64,000 nucleotides of DNA from an uncultured bacterium (GTDB lineage: Bacteria; UBP6; UBA1177): positions 1 through 64,000 of the forward strand of contig CAJOFY010000003.1 in NCBI GenBank assembly GCA_905233945.1, written 5' to 3'. The notes below the pieces were generated by a model. It made no database searches, was not told where the DNA came from, and saw only the letters and a list, made by a program, of their open reading frames with translations. Both the position numbers and the translations under genes were made by a program. Positions 8,971 to 16,287 of this stretch are shown here, in pieces (within the stretch, counting starts at the first letter, position 1; each line of letters opens with the position of its first letter).

Positions 8971-9956
8971 TTCTTATCCTCTCCCGTATCCGAGTTGCCG
9001 CCGCCGAAAAGAGCCGACGGGTTTTCCATGATTATTCTCGTAAATTCGCTGAAATTGCTCATTGCGTCGGAAAGGTCGTCAAGCGATTTGTCGATTTTGT
9101 CGGTACTTCTTTCAAAAGTGAGCTGCAGAGTATCGACCGTTCTCTGAGTCGATTCAACGAGACCGAACATTTTGTCAACCTTTTCCTGGACATTCGCCTC
9201 TTTGTAATCCTCTCTGAAATCGGCGACAGCACCTTTCATCATGTCGAGAGTCTGGGCAAGCGAACCTTCTTTCGACGTGAGCTCCCTGACATTTGTCGTG
9301 ATCGATTTGACATTGTCCATGTTGCCGTTGAGCTCTTTCATAAAAATGTTGGCTTCTTTTATCACGCCGGTGATCTCTTTTTTGTTTTTTGCAAGAAGTT
9401 CGTCCAGCGACCCCGAAATTCCGTTGACATTTTTCATGATCGTTTCGACATCGTCCTTGTTGACCCCTTTCAGAGCTTCGTTGAACTGGTTGAGGATCGA
9501 TTCGAGTTTTTCGGCGATGATCGAAGCCTTGCCGGTGATTTCGTCCCAGCCGCTTTTTTCGGAAGGAATTTCGCCGCCGACAGGAATGTTGGCTCCCTGA
9601 CCGCCGCCTTTGAGTTCGAGGAACTTAAGTCCGGTGATGCCGATAGTTCCGAGCTGCGTCTTGGTTCCTTCTTTGATCGGAACGCCCGGTTTCAAACAGA
9701 AAGCGATTTCGACAACCGCCGTGTTTTCCCTGTCAACCGAAATTTTGGAAACTGTTCCGATGTTCATTCCCTGAAATTTAACCGTGGAACCTTCGGAAAG
9801 GCCGGCAACTGAAATGTCCTCGAAACGGGTTATATAGCAGTCTTCGCGTTTGAGCAGACGGTTTCCGATAAGAAGCGCGGTCAAAATCAGAATTACAGCG
9901 ATTCCGAAAATGAAAAATATTGCGACCCGCCTTTTCTGAGCTGAAGTAACCTGCAT
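8967..9956 (-). CDS. MlaD/Mce-family lipid transport protein
   Basis: 329 residues. One N-terminal transmembrane helix (about residues 10-30) anchors it in the inner membrane. It is followed by an MlaD domain with the signature GLSEGSTVKFQGMNIGTV and then ITGLKFLELKGG. A long helical/coiled-coil region follows, as in Mce proteins that form periplasmic tubes. The role is inferred as the substrate-binding subunit of a retrograde phospholipid or hydrophobic-compound transporter. It is first in a leftward operon with the PqiC-like lipoprotein and the ligase-like protein. MlaE and MlaF are absent here and must be elsewhere if the system is complete. Confidence 0.85.
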   Translation of the reverse strand: MQVTSAQKRRVAIFFIFGIAVILILTALLIGNRLLKREDCYITRFEDISVAGLSEGSTVKFQGMNIGTVSKISVDRENTAVVEIAFCLKPGVPIKEGTKTQLGTIGITGLKFLELKGGGQGANIPVGGEIPSEKSGWDEITGKASIIAEKLESILNQFNEALKGVNKDDVETIMKNVNGISGSLDELLAKNKKEITGVIKEANIFMKELNGNMDNVKSITTNVRELTSKEGSLAQTLDMMKGAVADFREDYKEANVQEKVDKMFGLVESTQRTVDTLQLTFERSTDKIDKSLDDLSDAMSNFSEFTRIIMENPSALFGGGNSDTGEDKK

Positions 9957-9982
9957 AGCACCCTCAAAAATTCACACGCGCG

Positions 9983-10010
9983 ATTCTAAGTGTAAAAACC
10001 TGATTGTCAA
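9983..10010 (-). promoter_or_regulatory. promoter of the mlaD operon
   Basis: Minus strand: consensus TTGACA, 16 bp, TAGAAT, then CGCGCG. It is divergent from the ttcA-like gene promoter, whose -10 (TATAAT) is at 10040-10045. Confidence 0.7.
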
Positions 10011-10039
10011 CGGTTTCTCGCTTTTTTCCGATTTTTCAG

Positions 10040-10045
10040 TATAAT
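10040..10045 (+). promoter_or_regulatory. -10 element of the ttcA-like gene
   Basis: TATAAT followed by TTTCCGC-TTTT, the discriminator pattern common in this window. The hexamer 16 bp upstream, TCGCTT, is only a poor -35. Confidence 0.5.
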
Positions 10046-10066
10046 TTTCCGCTTTTAGGAGGGTTC

Positions 10067-10816
10067 ATGGGCGAAAGCAAGTGCTTTCTGAGTATGCACA
10101 AACTATTGGAAACAGCGATTTCTGATTATCAGATGATAAATCCGGGCGACCACATTCTTGTCGGTCTTTCGGGCGGCAAGGACAGCTCGATGCTTCTCAG
10201 GCTTTTAGCGCGAAAAAAAGTGCAGACAACGAATGATTACAGAATTTCGGCTGTTTTTGTGAAAATGGGCTTTCCGAAAGACGATGAAATCTCGGAATAT
10301 CTGCGCGGATTCACTGAAAACCTCGGCGTAAAATTCTTTGAAATCACAAAATCACTCGAAAAAATCATGGCTGCCGAGAAAAAGCAGGCATGCTATCTCT
10401 GCTCCAGAACAAGACGCCTCTCGCTTTTTGATCTGTCCGACGAAATCGGGGCAAACGTTATCGCTTTCGGCCATCACCGCGACGACTTCGTGCAGACTTT
10501 CATGATGAACCTCTTTTTCAACGGAACACTTGAGGCGATGAAACCTGTAAACCCGTTTTTCGGCGGAAAGTACAGAATAATCAGACCAATGCTTTACATC
10601 AAGGAAAGTTCCGTTATCGCCGAAGCGCATAACACCGGCCTCAAAATTTTCGATTCCGGCTGCCCTTTCGGAAAAGTCTCCGAACGCGCCTTCATCCGCT
10701 CGCTTTTAGAAGAAATCTACAAACACGACAACACCGCAAAAAACAATATTTTCAAAGCCTTATATAATCAAAAGCCAGATTTTCTGCTGAAAGAACCGTC
10801 CAAGGATATTTTTTAA
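10067..10816 (+). CDS. TtcA-family tRNA sulfurtransferase (PP-loop ATPase)
   Basis: 249 residues from the ATG that follows TAGGAGG; an upstream in-frame ATG at 10004 lacks a ribosome site. The PP-loop SGGKDSS marks ATP-dependent adenylation of a tRNA base. CYLCSR and the later DSGCPF supply the Cys residues expected for the iron-sulfur cluster of TtcA-type enzymes, and GHHRDDFVQT is the family's second conserved block. TtcA makes 2-thiocytidine at tRNA position 32, but related enzymes have other targets, so the exact modification is inferred. Its stop codon overlaps that of plsX, which converges on it. Confidence 0.8.
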   Translation: MGESKCFLSMHKLLETAISDYQMINPGDHILVGLSGGKDSSMLLRLLARKKVQTTNDYRISAVFVKMGFPKDDEISEYLRGFTENLGVKFFEITKSLEKIMAAEKKQACYLCSRTRRLSLFDLSDEIGANVIAFGHHRDDFVQTFMMNLFFNGTLEAMKPVNPFFGGKYRIIRPMLYIKESSVIAEAHNTGLKIFDSGCPFGKVSERAFIRSLLEEIYKHDNTAKNNIFKALYNQKPDFLLKEPSKDIF

Positions 10817-11826
10817 GAACTCTTTTTTACTGCCTTGACTCTGTCTGCGATTTTTTTCGTAAAATTGCGCTCGGAGTAGCGTTTTAATCTCAAAATAGCG
10901 TTTTTGAATGCCTTTTTGTCGCTTCTGCCGTGGCCGATCCCGACAAAGTGGTTGATCCCGAGCAGAAACGCCGTCCCGTAAAGGTTATACTGGAAATTTC
11001 TGAAAACCTCACCGAAAACTCTGTTGAAGACAAATGTCTGCACTTTGGCAAGCTGCGGCGGAGCGATCTTCGCCTTGATGAGCTGCGAAATCGTTTCTGT
11101 CAGGCCTTCGACAGTTTTCAGCGCTACATTTCCGGTGAAAGCGTCCGTTACGACGACATCGGTTTCAGGATGCGAAAAAAGGATGTTGCTCTCGATGAAA
11201 CCTTTGTAATTCAGCGGAGATTCCTTAAACATTTCAGCAGCTTCCGCGATTTTTTTGCTCCCTTTCCCTTCTTCTGTGCCGACATTCAGGATCGAAATCC
11301 TCGAATCCTCCAAACCGGTCATGAAAAAGCGGTAAGCTTCACCCAGGACGCCGAAATCAAAAAGGTTTTCCGACTTCGGGTCGAGAGTCGCGCCGAGATC
11401 CAGAATTATAAGTTTGTGCTTGTCGACAGAAGGATAGCTCGTTGCCAGAGCGGGGCGAGAGATATTCGGGATAACTCCGCTTTTGAAGTATGCCGCAGTC
11501 ACAATCGCTCCGGTATTTCCCGCTGAAAAAAAGGCGTCGCCTTTGCCCTGAACTAAAAGATCAAGCGCGATGTGAACCGAAGAATTTCCTTTATTCCGGA
11601 AAGCAAGCGATGGAGTTTCTCCCATTTCGATGCTTTCACCGGCATCAATAATTTCAAGGTTTTCGGGGATTTTCACGTCGTCCAGGCAGTCGCGTATCAG
11701 GTTTTTGGAACCGACAAGCAGAACTTTGATGTCAGGATTTTCGTTGCAGACTTCTAAGGATGAAAAAACGGGAACAACAGGAGCGTTGTCCCCGCCCATA
11801 GCATCAACAATGACAGTTGATGTCAT
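10813..11826 (-). CDS. plsX: phosphate acyltransferase PlsX
   Basis: 337 residues. It converts acyl-ACP to acyl-phosphate, the donor for PlsY in phospholipid synthesis. Family landmarks are the N-terminal VDAMGGDNAP, SAGNTGA near the middle, and VVTDAFTGNVALKTVEG. It is third in the classic yceD-rpmF-plsX operon, six bases after rpmF. The TAA stop lies within a TTAA palindrome shared with the stop of the convergent ttcA-like gene. No fab genes follow here. Confidence 0.96.
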   Translation of the reverse strand: MTSTVIVDAMGGDNAPVVPVFSSLEVCNENPDIKVLLVGSKNLIRDCLDDVKIPENLEIIDAGESIEMGETPSLAFRNKGNSSVHIALDLLVQGKGDAFFSAGNTGAIVTAAYFKSGVIPNISRPALATSYPSVDKHKLIILDLGATLDPKSENLFDFGVLGEAYRFFMTGLEDSRISILNVGTEEGKGSKKIAEAAEMFKESPLNYKGFIESNILFSHPETDVVVTDAFTGNVALKTVEGLTETISQLIKAKIAPPQLAKVQTFVFNRVFGEVFRNFQYNLYGTAFLLGINHFVGIGHGRSDKKAFKNAILRLKRYSERNFTKKIADRVKAVKKSS

Positions 11827-11832
11827 TTAAAC

Positions 11833-12015
11833 CTATTGTTCGGAAACAGAGATTATCTCTTTGCCTTTATAGTTGCCGCAGCTCGGGCAGATACGGTGCG
11901 GAAGCATCGGTTCGCCGCATTTCGGGCAAGCAATAGTAGCCATCGGGTTTGATTTAAGGTGTCCGCCTCTTCTTTTTTTCGAGCGTGCTGAGCAGTGTTT
12001 TCTCTTTGGAACCAT
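11833..12015 (-). CDS. rpmF: 50S ribosomal protein L32
   Basis: 60 residues. The basic N-terminus MVPKRKHCSARSKKRRG is characteristic of L32. The zinc-ribbon cysteines (CPKC and CPSC, 13 residues apart) mark the zinc-binding form of the protein. ATG is preceded by TAGGAGG. It sits between yceD and plsX, the conserved arrangement that links ribosome and membrane synthesis. Confidence 0.97.
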   Translation of the reverse strand: MVPKRKHCSARSKKRRGGHLKSNPMATIACPKCGEPMLPHRICPSCGNYKGKEIISVSEQ

Positions 12016-12034
12016 TGAATCCTCCTAAATTAGT

Positions 12035-12472
12035 TTATTCGCCGGATCTGTCGCAGCCGCAGTCTCCGAGATTGAGGTCTGCGCCGCACTTTGAGCAGAG
12101 GCCTTTGCAATCCTCGCTGCAAAGCACTTTCCCCGGCATGTTCATAACAAGTGTTTCTCTGACGAAATCGTCAAGCTCTATCTCGTCGCCTGAGTAAAAA
12201 TAGTCGACATCGGGCGTGTTTTCGGGAAAAAGATAGTAGGTTTCATCCAGATCCATATCAAGTTCCAGATCCGCAAGACATCTGTCGCACGCAGTCAGGA
12301 CCGTAGCATTTCCGAAAAATCTGAGGCAGATAGTTTCGGCGGCGCGGTAAAATTCGACTTTGAGCGAGACATTTTTTATTTTGGCGCTTTCTCCGAGCTC
12401 GTCTCCCGCGATGTTGTATTCAACATTTCGAGTAACCTTCGACTCGGTGATTTCACTAAGATAAAGCAACAT
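12035..12472 (-). CDS. yceD: YceD/DUF177 family protein
   Basis: 145 residues from the ATG at 12472; a TTG four codons upstream is possible. YceD proteins sit next to rpmF across bacteria and have been connected with large-subunit rRNA maturation; the molecular role is not fully defined. The sequence has the expected CDRCL motif near residue 80, an acidic middle, and a C-terminal Cys cluster (CSEDCKGLCSKCGADL) that could bind zinc. It is the first gene of the operon, with a near-consensus promoter about 28 bp upstream. Confidence 0.88.
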   Translation of the reverse strand: MLLYLSEITESKVTRNVEYNIAGDELGESAKIKNVSLKVEFYRAAETICLRFFGNATVLTACDRCLADLELDMDLDETYYLFPENTPDVDYFYSGDEIELDDFVRETLVMNMPGKVLCSEDCKGLCSKCGADLNLGDCGCDRSGE

Positions 12473-12499
12473 TTCAACCACCAAAAAAATAACTGCGCG

Positions 12500-12527
12500 A
12501 ATATACTCGTAAAAGTTAAAATGTCAA
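12500..12527 (-). promoter_or_regulatory. promoter of yceD-rpmF-plsX
   Basis: Minus strand: TTGACA, 16-bp spacer, TATATT, then CGCGCAG. This is one of the best matches to the sigma70 consensus in the window. Confidence 0.8.
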
Positions 12528-12587
12528 GGTAAATCTTTCATCGAAGGGCTTTGCAGCATATAAAATATGATTTTTTAAGAATCGGAT

Positions 12588-12593
12588 TATAAT
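12588..12593 (+). promoter_or_regulatory. -10 element upstream of the GT-C-like gene
   Basis: TATAAT followed by TTCCCGC-TTTT, matching the window's discriminator pattern. No clear -35 is found at 16 bp. Confidence 0.45.
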
Positions 12594-12646
12594 TTCCCGC
12601 TTTTCCGGAAAAACGAAAAGCTGGACATTAAAAAGAGGTCGAAAAT

Positions 12647-14467
12647 TTGAAAGTCAAATCGATTTTTCAGAAATTTAACAAATTGAATTTGCTGGCTTTT
12701 TTCATATACTTTCTTTTTTTCGCACTTCTGTTTCTACAACTTCCGCTGAGGAAGGAAATTTCCGGCAACTGTGATTCGTGGCTTGCACTCACCTACTCCG
12801 CGCACAATCTGGAGGTTTTGAAATCGTTTTTTACCGGAGAAGCTGCCGGCATGGCAATGTTTCCGGCTGAAAATCCGCTCGCTTACGGCGAATCGGCGCC
12901 GGGAATGCAGCTACTAATCATGCTGCTTAAATCTTTAGGACTCACCGATTACTGGGCAAATTTCTGGTTTATCACTGTACTTCTAGCACTCACCGCTTTC
13001 GGAATTTTCATATTTTCCGGCAATTTTACCCGCTTTTTTCCGGCACGGCTTTTCACCGGCTTCTGTTTTGCCTGCAACAATATGGTTTTCGCCCATATAG
13101 ACGATTCAGTTATAATTTTCTTTTTTATTCCTGCCCTCGCTCTTCATCTGATATGCCGTTACTTCGAGGAAAATAAAAGGAAACATTTAATAATTTCGAG
13201 TATTCTAGCCGGAATAGAAGTTTATTTTTCGTTTTATGTATTTTTTTATCAGTTTGTGATGATTTTTGTCCTTTTCGCTTATCTTGCGAAAAAAAACGGA
13301 CTGAATCCGCGTAATGCGGCAAAAAATATAGCTCTTTATTCTGCGACTGCTTTTGTTGTAGCCTCACCTGACTTTTTTTACTATCTCAACACTCTATACA
13401 ACCTTGATTTTGTTCCGGTTTTTGAGGCTTTCTACACGGCGAAAATGGCAAGTTTCAGCATTGTCGATATGCTACTTGTTCTTCCGGACAACCTGATTTA
13501 CCCGAATATCGGCAAATTTTTCGGGTTCCCTATGAACTGGGGATTTGTCCGGCACTACAATTTCACAGGACTTCTCCTCGCAACTCTTTTTGTCTATTCA
13601 CTCTTCAAGTGGAACAGTAAAAACCGTGTACTTTTCGCGCTGCTGGCCGCAGCCGGCATATTTTTCGCCTGCGGACCGGTCTTCATGTTCGGGATGAAAG
13701 AGATTTTTTACTCGCCGCTCTACATTTTTTACAAACCGGTTCCTGTTTTAAAGTTTCTCCGTGTCGCCTGCCGGGCGCACTTCATATTTTTGTTCGCAGC
13801 CTCCGTCGCAGCAGCTCTTTCATTTGAAAGATTGTGCCTCAAAACAAAACATCAAAACATTGTAATCATTGCATTTTTTATTGTTCATTTTATCGAAAGC
13901 ACTCCTTTTCCGCTTAAAGGCTTTGACGCTTTAATCACTGAAAAAGTTCCAGAAATATACGAAACAGCACGGCAACAGAATATCAGCCGCCCTCTTATTC
14001 TTGAGCTTCCGGCTGAGATGAAAATCGAATTTCCAGTTGAAAAAATGGGTAAATTCGCCGATCCTAAGGATTTTGTCACAAAAAAAGAGTCAAATCCGCA
14101 GCTCGAAGTGGTAAACATCGGAATGTTCGTTGACTCATGGGACGATATTTTTCAGTATAACCGTGAAATTATTTACACAAACTGGCAGAATAGACACAAA
14201 ATCGATTCAATAAACGGCGTGAACGGCTACTTCCCGACACCACGCATGATTTTTCAGTTCCACATCAACAGCCTCCCTTCGCCCGAAGCTTTCACTTTTC
14301 TGCGGAAATCTGGGGTAAATTACATCATTTGGCACGAATTTATGAAAATAAAAGCTGACAAACTCTCCCTTGCCGACCTCGAAAAATCGCCGTGCCTCAG
14401 AAAAATCACCAAAAACAATGAGGGAAGCGTACTATTCAAACTTATAGAGTGCAAAAAGAGACACTGA
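12647..14467 (+). CDS. polytopic membrane protein, GT-C/YfhO-like
   Basis: 606 residues with about a dozen hydrophobic segments through residue ~420, then a soluble C-terminal region. The pattern (helix, long loop with GNCDSWLALTYSAHN, then regular helices) resembles GT-C glycosyltransferases and YfhO-like proteins that handle polyprenyl-linked sugars; the acidic residues in that first loop are candidates for catalysis. This assignment is by architecture only. The start is TTG with GAGGT seven bases upstream, and no ATG start is credible. It is monocistronic; a parS-like site lies just after its stop. Confidence 0.6.
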   Translation: MKVKSIFQKFNKLNLLAFFIYFLFFALLFLQLPLRKEISGNCDSWLALTYSAHNLEVLKSFFTGEAAGMAMFPAENPLAYGESAPGMQLLIMLLKSLGLTDYWANFWFITVLLALTAFGIFIFSGNFTRFFPARLFTGFCFACNNMVFAHIDDSVIIFFFIPALALHLICRYFEENKRKHLIISSILAGIEVYFSFYVFFYQFVMIFVLFAYLAKKNGLNPRNAAKNIALYSATAFVVASPDFFYYLNTLYNLDFVPVFEAFYTAKMASFSIVDMLLVLPDNLIYPNIGKFFGFPMNWGFVRHYNFTGLLLATLFVYSLFKWNSKNRVLFALLAAAGIFFACGPVFMFGMKEIFYSPLYIFYKPVPVLKFLRVACRAHFIFLFAASVAAALSFERLCLKTKHQNIVIIAFFIVHFIESTPFPLKGFDALITEKVPEIYETARQQNISRPLILELPAEMKIEFPVEKMGKFADPKDFVTKKESNPQLEVVNIGMFVDSWDDIFQYNREIIYTNWQNRHKIDSINGVNGYFPTPRMIFQFHINSLPSPEAFTFLRKSGVNYIIWHEFMKIKADKLSLADLEKSPCLRKITKNNEGSVLFKLIECKKRH

Positions 14468-14470
14468 AAA

Positions 14471-14486
14471 TGTTTCACGTGAAACC
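14471..14486. other. parS-like site 2 (15 of 16 match, intergenic)
   Basis: TGTTTCACGTGAAACC differs from the perfect site only in the last base. It lies in the 51-bp gap between two convergent genes, the only strong site here that is not constrained by coding. Confidence 0.8.
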
Positions 14487-14518
14487 TTATGCGCCAGAAA
14501 CACAGAAAATCAGTGTTT

Positions 14519-15025
14519 TCAGCGTTTTTTTCTCAAAAATTCGCGCAGAAAAAAACAGGATCCTGAAAAAAGAATAATAAGATAATAGAGATAAACATAT
14601 CCGTATATTTGCGATATTTCGACAGTGTATCTCGCTCTCCAGTATCCCGAAACTAGCCCCGCCTTTTCGATAGCAAGCGAAAACAAATTCAGTACGGCGA
14701 GAGAAACGGCAAAAACAAGCAGCGAAACGCGCCTGTCTGCAGCCAATTTTGATATTTTCATGGCCGCAATGTTGACAATGCAGCAGTAAAAAACGCTCAG
14801 AAGAATTATTGCAACCGGAAATGCGAACCCCGGGAAAAAGAGAACCGACGCGGGATAGTATGTGCCATGACCAGAGAAAACACGTTCGTTGACGACTTCC
14901 AATGCGGTTGAAGCGGCTGCCGGCGCAATAACCGGCAGAAACATCCGTTTTGAAACCAAAAAGTAAAAAACAGCGGGGATTGTCACCGCAAAAATCAAAG
15001 TTTCTATCAAAACATACGGGGCCAT
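14519..15025 (-). CDS. small polytopic membrane protein, unknown
   Basis: 168 residues with five predicted membrane helices and a basic C-terminus (LREFLRKKR). I do not recognise the family. Conserved-looking polar residues in the loops are E42 (LEVVNER), GHGTYYP and YWRARYTVE, which could form a small active or binding site. It starts seven bases after the stop of the rRNA methyltransferase gene on the same strand, so the two are likely co-transcribed. Confidence 0.6.
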   Translation of the reverse strand: MAPYVLIETLIFAVTIPAVFYFLVSKRMFLPVIAPAAASTALEVVNERVFSGHGTYYPASVLFFPGFAFPVAIILLSVFYCCIVNIAAMKISKLAADRRVSLLVFAVSLAVLNLFSLAIEKAGLVSGYWRARYTVEISQIYGYVYLYYLIILFSGSCFFLREFLRKKR

Positions 15026-15031
15026 TTTTCC

Positions 15032-16126
15032 TCAGAAATTTCTTCTCAAAACAGCAAAAATTTCAAAGTGCGGAGTATCCGGAAAAAGATCCAGAAGATA
15101 GAGTTTTTTCACATAAAATCCTTTTTCAAAAAAGGTTTTGAGATCTCTCACCAGATTGGGAGGCTCACACGCAATATAAACAATGGTGTCTGCCGCACCG
15201 CAGACAAGCTCTGAAAGTTTTTTTCCGAGTCCTTCCCTCGGAGGATCCGCTACAACAATATCCGTTTTTTCAAGTTTTTGCAGTTTGTATGCGTCAATTT
15301 TCACGATTTTCGCCCTGTCACCCAGATTGTCGGCAAAACTTGCGCACGAATCGGGAACGATTTCATAACCTGTTGTTTTTATTCCTTTATCGGCAAGAAA
15401 AAGAGAAAAAAGTCCGCTTCCGCAGAACAGATCTGCCGCTGTACCGGCACCTGTTTCTTCAACTTCCCGCATAAGAAGTTCCGCCATGATGCTTGCCCCT
15501 TCCTCCGACGACTGAAAAAAACAGTTTTCCCTGATTTTTATGATTTTGCCGTTCACAGACTTTTCCAGCACTTTTGTTCCAGGCATGAATCCGCCTGTGA
15601 TTTTCGAATATTCATACTGGATATTTCCACGCCTTTTCGCTATATCAGCTTTGATTTTTTCAAAAAAAACAGGGTCAAGGAGCGGACATTCTTTAATTTC
15701 AACAAGGTCATTGCTCCTTTTTTTGCGATAAGCGGGTTTTCCTTTCAGCGCGAAAAATTTCGCCCGCGTCCGCATTCCGAGCTCTCCCGGAGTTATTACA
15801 ACCGGCTCTGTTCCGAGAGAGATTCTGTTCTGCTTCAAAAGTTCAGTAAAAACTGCTTTTTTGACTTTCAGCTGCGCAGGATACGAAAGGTGCTGAAGCG
15901 AACATCCGCCGCAAATCCCGTAGTGAGGGCATAGCGGCTTTCTGCGTTCGGGCGAGGCTTCAATAAGCTCAAAATCTTCAACATAAAAAAAACTTTTTTC
16001 CTTAACAGCGCTTTTTACCTCAACAATCTCGCCGGGGCATGAAAACGGCACAAAAAAAGTCTTTCCTTCAGCCCAGCCGATTCCGCAGCCGTTTGAAATT
16101 ATTTTAGCTATCTCAACTTTTGCCAT
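15032..16126 (-). CDS. TrmA/RumA-family RNA (uracil-C5) methyltransferase
   Basis: 364 residues from the ATG at 16126, preceded by GGCGGAAG; an upstream ATG at 16162 would add twelve residues that overlap the promoter. An N-terminal TRAM-like domain is followed by the 4Fe-4S cluster motif CPHYGICGGCSLQHL. The SAM-binding motif AADLFCGSGLFSLFLA, the DPPREGLGKK block and the catalytic IACEPPNL cysteine are all present. The cluster points to the RlmD/RlmCD side of the family (23S rRNA U1939 or U747) rather than TrmA, but the target cannot be fixed by eye. Confidence 0.88.
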   Translation of the reverse strand: MAKVEIAKIISNGCGIGWAEGKTFFVPFSCPGEIVEVKSAVKEKSFFYVEDFELIEASPERRKPLCPHYGICGGCSLQHLSYPAQLKVKKAVFTELLKQNRISLGTEPVVITPGELGMRTRAKFFALKGKPAYRKKRSNDLVEIKECPLLDPVFFEKIKADIAKRRGNIQYEYSKITGGFMPGTKVLEKSVNGKIIKIRENCFFQSSEEGASIMAELLMREVEETGAGTAADLFCGSGLFSLFLADKGIKTTGYEIVPDSCASFADNLGDRAKIVKIDAYKLQKLEKTDIVVADPPREGLGKKLSELVCGAADTIVYIACEPPNLVRDLKTFFEKGFYVKKLYLLDLFPDTPHFEIFAVLRRNF

Positions 16127-16151
16127 AGCGCTTCCGCCCAAAAAACGGTAT

Positions 16152-16179
16152 ATTTTAACCATATTAAAAAAAAAGGCGA
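16152..16179 (-). promoter_or_regulatory. promoter of the RNA methyltransferase gene
   Basis: Minus strand: TCGCCT (one mismatch to TTGCCT), 16 bp, TAAAAT, then ATACCG and a T-run. It agrees with choosing 16126 as the start. Confidence 0.5.
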
Positions 16180-16228
16180 AAATCCTGACAGCAGGAGCGC
16201 AGAAAAAATAAATAACAAAAATCTTGTA

Positions 16229-16256
16229 TTAACTTTTTGGAAAGTGCGCGTATAAT
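16229..16256 (+). promoter_or_regulatory. promoter of the double-AAA ATPase gene
   Basis: TTAACT, 16 bp, TATAAT, GCCGG. The perfect -10 supports the ATG at 16288 and argues against the 17-residue upstream extension starting at 16237. Confidence 0.65.
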
Positions 16257-16287
16257 GCCGGACACACCATTTTTGAAGGGAAAAACC

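Noticed and set aside
8931..9812. 293-residue open frame antisense to the MlaD-like gene
   Set aside because: Phe/Arg/Asp-rich shadow composition, no family resemblance, and the opposite strand is well supported.
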